Shown: positions 52,401 through 61,323, numbered from the stretch's first letter. The stretch: 64,000 bases of DNA from Flavobacteriia bacterium (GCA_013373425.1 JABXHW010000032.1:1-64000); one strand, 5' to 3'. Program-made: numbers and translations. The notes: generated from the sequence alone by a model not told the origin.

Positions 52401-52564
52401 GCCTCCAACGTCCAACTCAATCCATGTACGACGCGATGGCTGAACTCGAAGCGCAGATTGATGCACAAATGGCCATATACAACGAAGTGCTGGAAAGCGA
52501 TATTCCAGCACTGAACGTTGCCTTGCGCGATGCACAAGTAGAATATATCGGAACGCAGGACTAG
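49481..52564 (+). CDS. Secreted BNR/VPS10-type beta-propeller protein
   Basis: 1027 residues with a signal peptide (MRKLLLGIAFLCFPFFSKAQ). Many BNR/Asp-box-like repeats with the pattern S-x-D-x-G-x-x-W: KSNDGGNSWENI, KSTDAGQTWTHI, KSTDGGMTWTRA, KSTDEGQTWEEI, VSDDYGENWRKV, RSTDGGRSWEVI, ISRDNGESWTDV, TSDYGASWQRI. They form two seven-bladed propellers like those of sortilin-type and GH74-like proteins; the ~250 C-terminal residues (YLVKIIDENGNHVRTF ...) are a separate beta domain with a helical end. No T9SS domain is seen. The target is unknown; polysaccharide or peptide binding is a guess. Confidence 0.85.
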   Translation: MRKLLLGIAFLCFPFFSKAQSTTDLQVERLGEMEWRNIGPHRGGRSCAVTGVPGEPQHFYFGSTGGGVWKSNDGGNSWENISDGFFGGSVGAIAVAPSDHNIIYVGMGEETVRGNVSSGDGVWKSTDAGQTWTHIGLEATKHIGRIRVHPHDPNTVYVAAMGDLYKDTPERGVYKSTDGGMTWTRALFANSSAGAVDLAFDPFNPRHVYASTWKIRRTPWSLSSGGEGSALWKSTDEGQTWEEISTNNGFASQTLGIIGIAPSPAQRGRLYAMAEAADGGLFVSDDYGENWRKVNEDRSLRQRAWYYTRIYADPQIADRVYVMNVQFHVSNDAGASFTRKSTPHGDHHDLWIAPEDNSRLIVGDDGGAQVSYDAAENWTTYMNQPTAQFYRVTTDNSFPFRIYGAQQDNSTVRIDHRSGGALIGEDSWESTAGGESAHLAVKPDDKDVVIGGSYGGFLTRVNHRTETSQTIHVWPVNPLGHGVEDMKYRFQWNFPVFYSPHNPDVLYTASQHLHRSTDGGRSWEVISPDLTTNDPDKQKSSGGPITQDNTGVEYYCTIFAALESRREQGVLWTGSDDGKVHISRDNGESWTDVTPRNLPAWMRINSIEEDPHNNGGLYLAGTRYQLGDYQPYLYYTSDYGASWQRIDRGIDRNHFTRVVRADPNREGVLYAGTENGLYLSIDNGDSWISWQQNLPVVPITDLTIKDLHLIAATQGRSFWVLDDLSPIHQWSDELAEQNLIAYQPNRSWLMEGNRVSERRTAGQNPHPGISIPYYIDKMDTGAEYLVKIIDENGNHVRTFSSTSTDRQNKWNPEEGAGLFNWDLRYEGAVRIPGMILWWSFLDGPTAVPGTYTFRFITGNDSTEIEAELEADPRWEASQEDLEMQFEFLKTIRDRMTEMHETILAIRTLRDQINLVVSNVNDDELIAQADAINEKITGVEEAFYQTKNRSAQDPLNFPIRLNNQWGHLGSLASIGLQRPTQSMYDAMAELEAQIDAQMAIYNEVLESDIPALNVALRDAQVEYIGTQD

Positions 52565-53088
52565 AAGTTCACGCGCAAACCGACCGTGGATGAGAATCCA
52601 CCTGTAATAGAAACCTCAAAGGGAGTCACATCTTGGAAACCGCTGTGGCTCCCTAATTCAATGAAATAAGACACGGGCGACTGTCCAGAAGCAGCCGTGT
52701 TGAATTCGAATCCAAATCCACCAGTGGCTCCAAACTGCCCTGTGCTCCACGAATCGGGGCCAGATATGAGGTAGCAAGCTCGGGCAAAACCGTACATTTC
52801 AAACCAATTCGCTATTTGACCTGCTTTTGAACGCAAACCGAGCTCTAGCATTTGGTAGCTGTCCCAAGCATTTTCATACAGAAAGTAGTTAGATCTCCAT
52901 TGAGATTGAAAAGCAGCATCGATAGTGATAACCCCGAAGAACTCTGGTCCAGAGACATTGACTCCAACGCCGAAGTCGCCGCCCCAATCACTGAGCTGAA
53001 AACCGATTCCGAAATTGTCTCTTTTCTCCTGTGCGTAAGCTGTGGAGAACAGAGAGAGCAAAAGTGTAAGTGTGAGTAGTTTTTTCAT
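52561..53088 (-). CDS. Secreted outer-membrane barrel-like protein
   Basis: 175 residues with a signal peptide (MKKLLTLTLLLSLFSTAYAQ). Strand pattern FGIGFQLSDWGGDFGVGVNVSGPEFFGVITIDAAFQ ... FGATGGFGFEFNTA ... GFSSTVGLRVNF with a terminal Phe, typical of Bacteroidota small barrels. Overlaps the wHTH gene by 4 bp (ATGA). Confidence 0.7.
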   Translation of the reverse strand: MKKLLTLTLLLSLFSTAYAQEKRDNFGIGFQLSDWGGDFGVGVNVSGPEFFGVITIDAAFQSQWRSNYFLYENAWDSYQMLELGLRSKAGQIANWFEMYGFARACYLISGPDSWSTGQFGATGGFGFEFNTAASGQSPVSYFIELGSHSGFQDVTPFEVSITGGFSSTVGLRVNF

Positions 53089-53378
53089 TTTTGTTGATGA
53101 TTGATGTATTTCGTGATGGCCGCTACGTATTCTTCAAAGGCCTTTCTTCCTTTTGAGGTAATCTGACAAGTTGTAAGTGGATAGTTGTTCTTGAATCCCT
53201 TTTCCACTTTCACATAGCCAGCGTCTTTTAGTTTGTTGATTTGAACACTAAGATTGCCCCGAGTAGCTCCCGTATTCTCCAAAAGCCAGTTGAACTCGGC
53301 ATCGTCTACGCCAGCTAGAAGCGTTACAATCTGCAAGCGCAACTGAGTTTGTAATAATGGGTCGAGATTAGGCAGCAT
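53085..53378 (-). CDS. wHTH transcriptional regulator (HTH_34/PF13601 type)
   Basis: 97 residues. Winged helix LQIVTLLAGVDDAEFNWLLENTGATRGNLSVQINKLKDAGYVKVEKGFKNNYPLTTCQITSKGRKAFEEYVAAI, of the MarR-like type common in Bacteroidota. It overlaps the membrane-protein gene by 11 bp and the barrel gene by 4 bp, so all three are one operon. It may control its own operon through the inverted repeat at 54011. Confidence 0.88.
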   Translation of the reverse strand: MLPNLDPLLQTQLRLQIVTLLAGVDDAEFNWLLENTGATRGNLSVQINKLKDAGYVKVEKGFKNNYPLTTCQITSKGRKAFEEYVAAITKYINHQQK

Positions 53379-53973
53379 TCTTAGTTGATTCGGAATTCTT
53401 AAGCGCGTATCCAGGTATCAGGTAGCTCACAACCAAACTGACCATCAATAGGATGAGCATTGTTGGGAAGTTGAGCAATGTATCCGAGAAAATGAAAGCG
53501 GCAGCCGTGATGACCCAGCACAATGCTCCACCGATCATGAGCGGCTTGAACTTGAGGATTCCTCCAGAAATAAAAGTTCCCATGCCGTATAATGCGATAA
53601 TGAAAGCATATACTACTCCCCAGTTACTGGCAGTGAATCCATACATCAAAGTGACGAGCATCATGGCTCCGAAAGCCAACCAAATCATCTTCATCGCTCT
53701 GTCGATAAAAGAGGTGTGTCCCCTAGTCGACTTATCCTTCATGCCATAAACGGCACTTGCGATTCCACCGGCAATGCCCATGATACCCCATACAATCGGG
53801 TGCCAATCCACCTGAATGTACTCCATGAGGATATACTCTGCAGCGGCTGCCATCAAGGCTAACCAACCCCACAATAAATAGTAATAAGAGCCTTCATTTA
53901 GATTTTGACGAGTTCGATTGACCATCTCTGTGATGACCTTCAAACTGTCTTCTGGGTTAAGTGATTTTTCCAT
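53368..53973 (-). CDS. Six-helix membrane protein, probable partner of the wHTH regulator
   Basis: 201 residues with about six hydrophobic segments (YLLWGWLALMAAAAEYILM, IVWGIMGIAGGIASAVY, IWLAFGAMMLVTLMYGF, VYAFIIALYGMGTFISGGIL, ALCWVITAAAFIFSDTLL, LILLMVSLVVSYLIPGYAL) and a charged N-terminus. Membrane proteins of this type commonly precede PF13601 regulators in Bacteroidota. Function unknown. Confidence 0.72.
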   Translation of the reverse strand: MEKSLNPEDSLKVITEMVNRTRQNLNEGSYYYLLWGWLALMAAAAEYILMEYIQVDWHPIVWGIMGIAGGIASAVYGMKDKSTRGHTSFIDRAMKMIWLAFGAMMLVTLMYGFTASNWGVVYAFIIALYGMGTFISGGILKFKPLMIGGALCWVITAAAFIFSDTLLNFPTMLILLMVSLVVSYLIPGYALKNSESTKNAA

Positions 53974-53995
53974 CGTTGTTAGTTTAAGTTCTCTG

Positions 53996-54027
53996 CAAAT
54001 ATATAGACTAGTTTATGTTATAAACAA
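53996..54027 (-). promoter_or_regulatory. Promoter of the membrane-protein/wHTH/barrel operon
   Basis: On the minus strand TTG (54027-54025), a 21-base spacer and TATATTTG (54003-53996), a near-ideal -33/-7 pair. The -7 box ends 22 bases before the ATG at 53973. Confidence 0.72.
54011..54025. promoter_or_regulatory. Inverted repeat in the -33/-7 spacer
   Basis: GTTTAT-GTT-ATAAAC, 6-bp arms, lying wholly between the -33 and -7 elements. A natural operator position, possibly for the operon's own wHTH protein. Confidence 0.5.
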
Positions 54028-54083
54028 GTTTACGATAGAAAATTTCAACTGCTAATCAGGATGTTAGACCAAAAGTTCAGGAT

Positions 54084-55916
54084 TTACGAGGCTTCGCGCT
54101 CTTTGAATTGCATCTCGTAAAGGCGAGTGTAATAGCCATTTTGAGCTAAAAGTTCCTCATGGCTTCCCTCCTCTACTACCAAGCCTTTGTCCATTACTAG
54201 GATCTTATCGGCATTCTGAATAGTAGCCAAACGGTGAGCAATCACAATACTGGTTCTCCCCTCCGTAATGAGGTCGGTTGCATTTTGAATCAACTGTTCT
54301 GTATGACTGTCGATGCTTGAGGTAGCCTCATCTAGGATTAAAATAGGCGGATTGGTAACATATGCTCTGAGGAACGACAAGAGTTGTCTTTGGCCAGCGC
54401 TGATCATCTGTCCTCTTTCCTTCACGTTGTAATCGTATTCACCCGGAAGTTGAGCAACGAAGTCATCTACTCCAATCTTCTCGGCTGCAGCTTTAATCTG
54501 GTCGAGTGGAATATCAGAACGGAGCGTGATGTTGTTGTAAATGCTATCACTAAAGAGGAAGACATCTTGAAGTACCAGTGCAAAATGCGAGCGTAAGTTG
54601 GCCAAAGTGAGATCGGTTATCTCCTCTCCATCAAGTGTAATACTGCCTTTCTGGAATGGATAAAATCCCATCAACAGGCTAATAATGGTCGACTTTCCAG
54701 CTCCAGTAGCACCAACAATGGCAAGCGTTTCTCCCGGATTTACTGAGAAGCTTACTCCTCTAAGAACGGGCTCGTCCTCCACATAAGCGAAGTGAACATC
54801 TTTGAATTCGATCTTCCCTGATACATCGTGAATCTCTTTATCGCCTTCAGGCTCTACGGCATCCGTTCTATCGAGAAGCTTCAATACGCGCTCACTAGCT
54901 ACCATACCCATCTGAAGTGTATTGAATCGGTCTGCCAACTGGCGCAGCGGACGGTACAATGCATTGATGAACATGATGAATGCGAGGAGGGTACCGATTG
55001 TGATGGTGCTGCTCAAATCGCTTACATCCCACCCCATCCATAAGTAGAATTGGCGTTGTAATGTCCAGCTTTCTACCTTATTGATCGCTCCGTAGCCGCC
55101 ATATCCCATGGCCAAACCAATACTAATGGCCGAAAGAATTTCGATAACGGGTAGAAAAATCGAGAAGAACCAAATTGAGCGGATATTGGCTTTACGGTGA
55201 CGATTGTTAATCACCTTGAACTTATCCATTTCCACTTTTTCACGGTTGAACATTTGAACGATGTTCATCCCTGAGATATGCTCCTGAACAAAGGAATTCA
55301 ACGCAGAAACCTCATTTCTGACATCTGCGAAGGTTTTCTTGATCGCTTTCTGGAACCAGCGAGTGGCGATATAAAGAATCGGAACTACCGATAGTGAAAT
55401 CAGAACCAACTTCACATCGAAGAACCAGAACATCGCTGTAACAATGACGATAATCTTGAATAGGTCGGAGAAGATTACAAGCACACCTTCAGCGAAGATG
55501 CTGGCTATAGTTTCGATATCACTTACGGCACGAGTGACCAGCTGTCCGATTGGGGTTTTGTCGAAAAAGCCCAGCTTAAAACGGGTAATCTTATCATAGA
55601 GCTGCATTCTGATATCTCGGATAATACTTTGTCCGAGATAGTTGGCCGCATATGTAAATAAGAACTGGAAAAGGGTTTCTACGATCAGTACACCCATGAT
55701 TATAGATGTGATCGTCAACAATCCAGCCTTGTCTCCATTGAGGATGTAGTTATCAATGGCTCTTTGAATGAGAATCGGACGAGCTGTAGATAGTCCACCT
55801 AAAAGGAGTGTAATTGCAAACGCGCCCCAGAAGATGCGTTTGTAAGGTCCCACATACGTGAGAATTCGTCGGAATAGCTTCAGGTCGAATGCTTTGCCGC
55901 TGACTTTTTCTGCCAT
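54084..55916 (-). CDS. MsbA-like ABC exporter (permease-ATPase fusion)
   Basis: 610 residues from the ATG at 55916, one base after the truA stop; a longer frame to 56060 lies within truA and is unlikely. About six membrane helices in residues 1-340, with an insert around KVESWTLQRQFYLWMGWDVSD between helices 5 and 6. The ATPase part has Walker A GATGAGKST, Q-loop LVLQDVFLF, signature ISAGQRQ (a change from LSGGQ), Walker B ILILDEATSS and H-loop IAHRLAT. Exports a lipid, drug or peptide; substrate unknown. Confidence 0.92.
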   Translation of the reverse strand: MAEKVSGKAFDLKLFRRILTYVGPYKRIFWGAFAITLLLGGLSTARPILIQRAIDNYILNGDKAGLLTITSIIMGVLIVETLFQFLFTYAANYLGQSIIRDIRMQLYDKITRFKLGFFDKTPIGQLVTRAVSDIETIASIFAEGVLVIFSDLFKIIVIVTAMFWFFDVKLVLISLSVVPILYIATRWFQKAIKKTFADVRNEVSALNSFVQEHISGMNIVQMFNREKVEMDKFKVINNRHRKANIRSIWFFSIFLPVIEILSAISIGLAMGYGGYGAINKVESWTLQRQFYLWMGWDVSDLSSTITIGTLLAFIMFINALYRPLRQLADRFNTLQMGMVASERVLKLLDRTDAVEPEGDKEIHDVSGKIEFKDVHFAYVEDEPVLRGVSFSVNPGETLAIVGATGAGKSTIISLLMGFYPFQKGSITLDGEEITDLTLANLRSHFALVLQDVFLFSDSIYNNITLRSDIPLDQIKAAAEKIGVDDFVAQLPGEYDYNVKERGQMISAGQRQLLSFLRAYVTNPPILILDEATSSIDSHTEQLIQNATDLITEGRTSIVIAHRLATIQNADKILVMDKGLVVEEGSHEELLAQNGYYTRLYEMQFKEREAS

Positions 55917-55917
55917 A

Positions 55918-56700
55918 TTATTTTTTCCATTCGATATCTGAGGGATAGGCCACTTCCGAGAGGTACAGACCTTCTCCAGGTGCGGATGATCCCGCCTTTT
56001 TGCGATCCTCAGATTCGATGATTTCTTTAAACTCTTCCACTGTAATCTTGCCTTCACCAACAGCTATCAAGGTACCAACAATTGCGCGTACCATGTTTCT
56101 CAAAAAACGGTCGGCTTTGATATGGAAAACCCATTCATCTCCAACTTGTTCCCATCTCGCTTCACGAACGTCACACAGGGTAGTCTTCACATCGGCATCT
56201 GCCTTACAAAATGCCGCAAAATCCCTGTATTCCAATAACGTTGATGCAGCTTCGTTCATGGCGTTTAAATCGAGTGGTCGCTCGAATGACCAGGCATACC
56301 CCACTGCAAATGGGTTCTTCACTCGTGAAAGTCGGTACACATATCCACGTTCAACGGCATCAAATCTAGAGTGGGCTTCAGCACCCACTCGATAAATCCG
56401 CTTGATGGCTATATCAGTGTCTAGGAATCTGTTCAGCTTGTACGCGACGTCGCTTGGTGATTCAATCTCCGTTGACAAATCAAAATGAGCTGTCATGTGT
56501 GAAGCGTGCACTCCAGCATCTGTTCTGCCCGCTCCTATCACATAAACTTCCTCTCTGAAGAACGTCGAAAGCCGCTCTATGAGCTCACCTTGCACGGTTC
56601 TCCCCTTTGGCTGTACCTGCCATCCGAGGAACCTTGTCCCGTCGTAAGAAAGGTCAATGAAGTAACGAAAAGGCTGATCTTTGTTTGTAGCTTCGGACAT
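55918..56700 (-). CDS. truA: tRNA pseudouridine(38-40) synthase
   Basis: 260 residues from the ATG at 56700. TruA signatures DLSYDGTRFLGWQVQP, the catalytic Asp in VIGAGRTDAGVHASHMTAHFD, and RFLRNMVRAIVGTLIAVG. Modifies U38-U40 in tRNA anticodon arms. Coupled to the ABC exporter downstream (TAATATG). A TACTTTTG -7 box lies 7 bases before the ATG. Confidence 0.95.
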   Translation of the reverse strand: MSEATNKDQPFRYFIDLSYDGTRFLGWQVQPKGRTVQGELIERLSTFFREEVYVIGAGRTDAGVHASHMTAHFDLSTEIESPSDVAYKLNRFLDTDIAIKRIYRVGAEAHSRFDAVERGYVYRLSRVKNPFAVGYAWSFERPLDLNAMNEAASTLLEYRDFAAFCKADADVKTTLCDVREARWEQVGDEWVFHIKADRFLRNMVRAIVGTLIAVGEGKITVEEFKEIIESEDRKKAGSSAPGEGLYLSEVAYPSDIEWKK

Positions 56701-56707
56701 TGTCGCA

Positions 56708-56715
56708 CAAAAGTA
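56708..56715 (-). promoter_or_regulatory. -7 box (TACTTTTG) of truA-ABC exporter
   Basis: Perfect TAnnTTTG match on the minus strand, ending 7 bases before the truA ATG, in the short divergent gap with the phosphodiesterase gene. Confidence 0.55.
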
Positions 56716-56728
56716 ATCAAAGCTCCAC

Positions 56729-57235
56729 TTGAAACGCATACTATTACTTTCAGATACACACGGCCACATGGACGACCGGATTCTCCACCACGCCAAATCG
56801 GTGGATGAGATTTGGCATGCAGGCGATATCGGCGATTTGAATGTAACAGATGATCTTGCGCGAATCACCACATTACGTGCGGTGTATGGCAATATTGATG
56901 GTCAGGAAGCCAGACGAGAATTTCCTCTACACAACGAGTTTGAAATCGAAGGACTAAAAGTGTGGATTACACATATCGGCGGATACCCGGGACGCTATTC
57001 CTTCGGCATCCCTGAACTGATGGAAAAGAAAAAGCCCGGCTTATTTATAACCGGGCATAGTCATATTCTAAAAGTGCAATTCGACAAGAAGTTCGGTCTG
57101 CTGCACATGAATCCAGGCGCTGCTGGTGTTCACGGATTCCACAAGATGAGAACCATGCTTAAGTTTGAAGTTGCCAATGGCAAGGTTGAAAACTTGAACG
57201 TGATTGAACTCGGACCGAGGGGATCAATTCGCTAG
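56729..57235 (+). CDS. YfcE-like metallophosphoesterase
   Basis: 168 residues from a TTG at 56729 (no ATG fits). Metal motifs LLLSDTHGH, WHAGDIGD, YGNIDG, and the C-terminal THIGGYPGRY and TGHSHI. Calcineurin-fold phosphodiesterase of the YfcE/MJ0936 family. The substrate is unknown. Overlaps the DUF4293 gene by 4 bp tail to tail. Confidence 0.9.
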   Translation: MKRILLLSDTHGHMDDRILHHAKSVDEIWHAGDIGDLNVTDDLARITTLRAVYGNIDGQEARREFPLHNEFEIEGLKVWITHIGGYPGRYSFGIPELMEKKKPGLFITGHSHILKVQFDKKFGLLHMNPGAAGVHGFHKMRTMLKFEVANGKVENLNVIELGPRGSIR

Positions 57236-57636
57236 CGGAAGCGCTCTGAGGCGCGAACAAGCATTTCATCCTTCAAGATTCCCCTATTCGCAAGAACTAG
57301 GAAGACCACATTCACCAGTGGCATGAAAGAACCGTACAACAATCCAGCAAGTGCACTGTCGTTCAACTCGTAGTTCTTCCAAAGGAACAATCCGAAAAGA
57401 ACAAAGCTGATAATGATGTTTAAGCGGTTCAATACTACTTGGGTCTGACGCTTCTTAAAGTTGAAGATGTTCGAAAGTGAGAGACCGGCAGAAACACCCG
57501 AAATCATCATAAACAAACCGAAATCCGAAATGGATATTGGGCCTTCAGTTCCTTCGAAGAGCGGAATGAGGAAAATCCCAAGTGTCATTGACAAACCTGC
57601 GAAGAGCAAGTAAAGGGATTGAATTCTCTGAATCAT
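57232..57636 (-). CDS. DUF4293 membrane protein
   Basis: 134 residues with four hydrophobic helices and the usual start MIQRIQSLYLLFAGLSMTLGIFLIPLF. Matches the Bacteroidota DUF4293 pattern, which is often found divergent from rho, as here. Function unknown. Confidence 0.85.
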   Translation of the reverse strand: MIQRIQSLYLLFAGLSMTLGIFLIPLFEGTEGPISISDFGLFMMISGVSAGLSLSNIFNFKKRQTQVVLNRLNIIISFVLFGLFLWKNYELNDSALAGLLYGSFMPLVNVVFLVLANRGILKDEMLVRASERFR

Positions 57637-57854
57637 TTTTGTCTTTGTTTAAGGTCAACAAAGGTGTCAAAAAAACTCTCAGAATGCCCATTTCACTTTG
57701 AAATTGTTGTATAATTGCAAGGTATCCGTTCATCGGGAACACTATTCCACACGAATATTTATTGGCCCAAGCTCTACTGAGTAATTCTATTCAACATCAG
57801 AGATTGGGAATCCACATACCCTATTTACATTTTATCGCTTTACGATTAGTGCTC

Positions 57855-59492
57855 ATGTACACAAAAGCTGATTTAGCACAGAAGAAACTTCCAGAACTCA
57901 AGGAAATTGGCATCGCTTTAAACATCCCTAAAGCCCGCTACATGCGGAAGCCAGAACTCATCGAAGCCATCGTCGGCGGAGGTTCACCCACTGCAGCTCC
58001 TTCTGAAAAGTCCGAAAAAGGAACGACCGACAACGCTCCATCTTCTACACCTTCATCGAATGATCAAGGTAAAGAGCGTCAAGAGAATCAACGCCGAGAG
58101 CGACGACCAAGAAGACCGCAAGGTGAAGAAGGCTCGTCAGATCAGAATTCAGATTCTAAAGGAAATGATTCTTCTGCTCAGAATAACGATCGACGTAATG
58201 ATCGCAACGATCGCGGAGAGCACAGAAACCAGAACAACCGCCAGAATCAGAATGATCGTCAGAATCAGAACGATCGCCGCAATCGCAATCAGAATCGCAA
58301 CCAGAATAATCAGAACAACAACAACAACAATAACAACCGTCAGCAAGACCGCAAGCCAAAGCGCCCAGAGTTCGAGTTTGATGGCCTCATTGTTACAGAA
58401 GGTGTTCTAGAAATCATGCCAGATGGATATGGTTTCCTTCGTTCAAGTGATTACAACTACTTGAATTCACCGGACGACGTTTATGTATCGCAAAGCCAAA
58501 TCAAGCTCTTTGGTTTGAAGACTGGCGACACGGTTCGCGGGCAAGTTCGCCCACCAAAAGAGGGTGAAAAGTACTTCCCTCTTACTCAAATTGAAAAAAT
58601 CAACGGTCGAGAGCCAGACTACGTGAGAGATCGCGTGGCATTTGAACACCTCACTCCCCTTTTTCCAAATGAGAAGTTCAATATCACTGACCGAAAAGGC
58701 ACATTGAGCACGCGTGTAATCGACCTGTTCTCTCCTATCGGGAAAGGTCAGCGTGGACTCATCGTTTCTCAACCAAAGACGGGTAAAACTACTTTGTTGA
58801 AAGAAGTAGCAAATGCCATTGCTGCAAACCACCCTGAGGCTTACATGATTATCCTTCTCATCGACGAACGTCCGGAGGAAGTTACAGACATGGCCCGCAG
58901 TGTAAATGCAGAAGTGGTTGCATCTACATTCGACGAACCAGCGGATCGTCACGTTCGAGTGGCAAACATCGTACTCGAGAAGGCAAAGAGAATGGTAGAA
59001 TGTGGTCACGATGTGATTATTCTCCTCGATTCCATTACTCGTCTAGCACGTGCCTACAACACCGTTTCACCGGCATCGGGTAAAGTACTATCAGGTGGTG
59101 TTGATGCGAACGCTTTACACAAGCCTAAGCGCTTCTTCGGTGCAGCACGTAATATCGAAGACGGGGGATCTCTAACGATTCTTGCAACCGCATTGATCGA
59201 CACAGGTTCTAAGATGGATGAGGTGATCTTTGAAGAATTTAAGGGTACTGGTAACATGGAAATGCAACTCGATCGTCGTATTTCGAACCGCCGTATCTAC
59301 CCTGCTATCGACCTCATGGCTTCGGGTACGCGTAAAGAAGATATGCTACTCAACCCAGATGTATTGGGACGTATGTATATCCTCCGTCGCCACTTGGCAG
59401 ACATGACACCGGTGGAAGCTATGGAGTTCATGCACGACCGTATGTCTAAGACGCAGAACAACGAAGAATTCTTGATCAGTATGAACGGTTAA
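57855..59492 (+). CDS. rho: Transcription termination factor Rho with N/Q/R-rich insert
   Basis: 545 residues from the ATG at 57855. Rho_N domain (1-43), then a disordered insert (44-170) rich in Asn, Gln, Arg, Asp and Ser with a run of eight Asn at 154-161, then the cold-shock-type RNA-binding domain (~175-250: [31 protein letters not shown]) and the RecA-like ATPase with Walker [23 protein letters not shown] and [17 protein letters not shown]. Ends transcription at C-rich, unstructured RNA. Such inserts are known in Bacteroidota Rho and can drive condensate formation. The gene has a leader of about 200 bases. Confidence 0.97.
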   Translation: MYTKADLAQKKLPELKEIGIALNIPKARYMRKPELIEAIVGGGSPTAAPSEKSEKGTTDNAPSSTPSSNDQGKERQENQRRERRPRRPQGEEGSSDQNSDSKGNDSSAQNNDRRNDRNDRGEHRNQNNRQNQNDRQNQNDRRNRNQNRNQNNQNNNNNNNNRQQDRKPKRPEFEFDGLIVTEGVLEIMPDGYGFLRSSDYNYLNSPDDVYVSQSQIKLFGLKTGDTVRGQVRPPKEGEKYFPLTQIEKINGREPDYVRDRVAFEHLTPLFPNEKFNITDRKGTLSTRVIDLFSPIGKGQRGLIVSQPKTGKTTLLKEVANAIAANHPEAYMIILLIDERPEEVTDMARSVNAEVVASTFDEPADRHVRVANIVLEKAKRMVECGHDVIILLDSITRLARAYNTVSPASGKVLSGGVDANALHKPKRFFGAARNIEDGGSLTILATALIDTGSKMDEVIFEEFKGTGNMEMQLDRRISNRRIYPAIDLMASGTRKEDMLLNPDVLGRMYILRRHLADMTPVEAMEFMHDRMSKTQNNEEFLISMNG

Positions 59493-59558
59493 TCACCGTT
59501 TTCTTTGAACTCAAGCGTCTTTCTATTGTTGACAAGACAAACAAAAATTCAAACGAAG

Positions 59559-60092
59559 ATGAAATCAAAATATCTCAAGTTAACTGCAGCAGTCATCGCT
59601 ACTTCAATGTTGGTAGCATGTGGAGGTGGTGACAATGGAGATGCCAGCACGGGTGAATCTGACAACGCTGCTACTGAATCTACTACACCGGAAGAAACAG
59701 TAGCTCCAGAGGATTTGCCTGTAGCAGAATTCACCATTGAGGCGAATGATGCCATGCAATACAATCTCGACAAAATGGAGGTGAAAGCCGGACAAACTGT
59801 ACGTGTTACTCTAAAGAATGTTGGGAGTATGCCTGTAGAGCAAATGGGCCATAATTGGACTTTGCTCAACTCAGGCGTAGATCCAAATACATACGGTGGA
59901 GCGGCCATTCAACACAAGGATGAAGGATTTCAGGTGCCAGGAACTGATGATGTTATCGTAAACACATCGATGCTCGGTCCTGGTCAAGAAGAAACCGTTG
60001 AATTCACAGCGCCAAGCACAGGAATCTATAAGTACATCTGTACATTCCCTGGACACTACAGCGCAATGAAAGGAACGTTCTTGGTTCGCTAA
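59559..60092 (+). CDS. Azurin-like blue-copper lipoprotein
   Basis: 177 residues from the ATG at 59559; an upstream in-frame start at 59505 would bury the signal. Lipoprotein signal with Cys21 (MLVACGGG), an acidic linker, then an azurin fold with type 1 copper ligands His (MGHNW), Cys and His (CTFPGHYSAMKG) and Met (the M of SAMKG). Periplasmic or outer-membrane electron carrier. Only 66 bases follow rho, so read-through from rho is possible. Confidence 0.92.
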   Translation: MKSKYLKLTAAVIATSMLVACGGGDNGDASTGESDNAATESTTPEETVAPEDLPVAEFTIEANDAMQYNLDKMEVKAGQTVRVTLKNVGSMPVEQMGHNWTLLNSGVDPNTYGGAAIQHKDEGFQVPGTDDVIVNTSMLGPGQEETVEFTAPSTGIYKYICTFPGHYSAMKGTFLVR

Positions 60093-60118
60093 GAAACACC
60101 TCAAGAAAATTACAAGGG

Positions 60119-60146
60119 AGCCCGGCGAATTCGTCGGGCTTTTTTT
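60119..60146 (+). terminator. Intrinsic terminator after the azurin-like gene
   Basis: Arms GCCCGGCGAA and TTCGTCGGGC followed by seven T, ending at the stop of the convergent MFS gene. Confidence 0.88.
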
Positions 60147-61323
60147 ATCTCCGCTTGGATAGGAAGATGAGTACAGAAGCTCCGACTACGGCCATCGTCA
60201 ATCCCCCAGAGATAAAAGGCACATGATAATTGATGCCATACAGAACTCCGCCCAATGGTGGACCAACCACTCTTCCAAGACTTGAAACACCCTGGTTGAC
60301 ACCGAGCATAGAACCTTGTTCATCTGCACTGACCATTTTCGATAAGAGGTTGCTCATGGTTGGCGAGAAGAACGCCATCCCTAGAGACATGCAGATAATG
60401 AAGAAGAATTCTACTGGAATGAAGAGCTCTTCCGGGACTAAACTCAATCCAGTGAGCCCCGTACCTACGAGAATAGATCCATAAAAGAGGAGCATCTTAT
60501 CTGAAATCCTCTGTTGAAACCAACCGATGAGTCCGCCTTGAATAATGAACGCTACTAGCCCGATAAATGCGAACATATAGCCCACTTCAGCTTCGGAAAG
60601 AGAATAAACGTTTTTCCAAAGCAGAGCGGCCATGGCCTGCATCATGGCAAAAGCGACCATAAATACGAATGTGATAATCATAAGTCCACCTATCGCACTC
60701 TGACGAAAGGCTTTTATCAGATCACCAAAAGGATTGACAAAGATGGTTCTTGCACCTTCAAAGAGTTTCTCCCTCGACTCTTTCAGATAGCGCATTGCTA
60801 GAAGCACGTTTGCAAAGGAGATCATCGCAGCGAAATAGCCCACCCATGGGAACCCCAGTGAATCGAAGATAATACCGCCGAGGAACGGTCCGATTACAAA
60901 CCCAAGTCCGAATGCCGCACCGATATAAGCAAAGGCACGAGCCCTGTTCTCTGGCGCCACCACATCACTGATGTACGCTTGAGCCACTCCAATATTAGAA
61001 CCTCCAATTCCACCCAATGCGCGAGCAATCAACAAAAGTGCGATACTATCCGCTTGGCTAAAGACGAGGTAGCTAATACCAGTAACTATTGAAGTCGTTA
61101 TAATCACTGGCTTTCGCCCTACTCGGTCACTGATTCTGCCCATCGTAGGGGCAAAGATGAATTGCATGAAAGAGAAGATTCCGACAACTACACCAATGAG
61201 CAATTCTGACAGTTCGAGCTCTGCTTCAGCGTAATACGGAAGAATAGGAATAATCAACCCAACACCAATCAGGTCGATGAAAACCGTGAGAATGATGATA
61301 AGTATGCCTCTATTCTTGAACAA
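60145..61323 (-). CDS. MFS transporter (TetA/drug-efflux type)
   Basis: 392 residues, about 12 membrane helices. Motif A GRISDRVGRKPVI between helices 2 and 3, motif C-like GAAFGLGFVIGPFLGG on helix 5. Fits DHA1-type proton-driven efflux pumps. The substrate is unknown. Overlaps the RNase Z gene by 14 bp, so translation is probably coupled. Confidence 0.88.
   Translation of the reverse strand: MFKNRGILIIILTVFIDLIGVGLIIPILPYYAEAELELSELLIGVVVGIFSFMQFIFAPTMGRISDRVGRKPVIITTSIVTGISYLVFSQADSIALLLIARALGGIGGSNIGVAQAYISDVVAPENRARAFAYIGAAFGLGFVIGPFLGGIIFDSLGFPWVGYFAAMISFANVLLAMRYLKESREKLFEGARTIFVNPFGDLIKAFRQSAIGGLMIITFVFMVAFAMMQAMAALLWKNVYSLSEAEVGYMFAFIGLVAFIIQGGLIGWFQQRISDKMLLFYGSILVGTGLTGLSLVPEELFIPVEFFFIICMSLGMAFFSPTMSNLLSKMVSADEQGSMLGVNQGVSSLGRVVGPPLGGVLYGINYHVPFISGGLTMAVVGASVLIFLSKRR

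Noticed and set aside
57038-57056. CCCGG-CCGGG hairpin as terminator
   Set aside because: It lies within the phosphodiesterase gene and lacks a U-run.
58060-58410. Reading frames opposite and alongside the rho insert (Ile/Arg- and Val/Ile-rich)
   Set aside because: They are frame shadows of the Asn/Gln/Arg codon repeats of rho and have no motif of their own.
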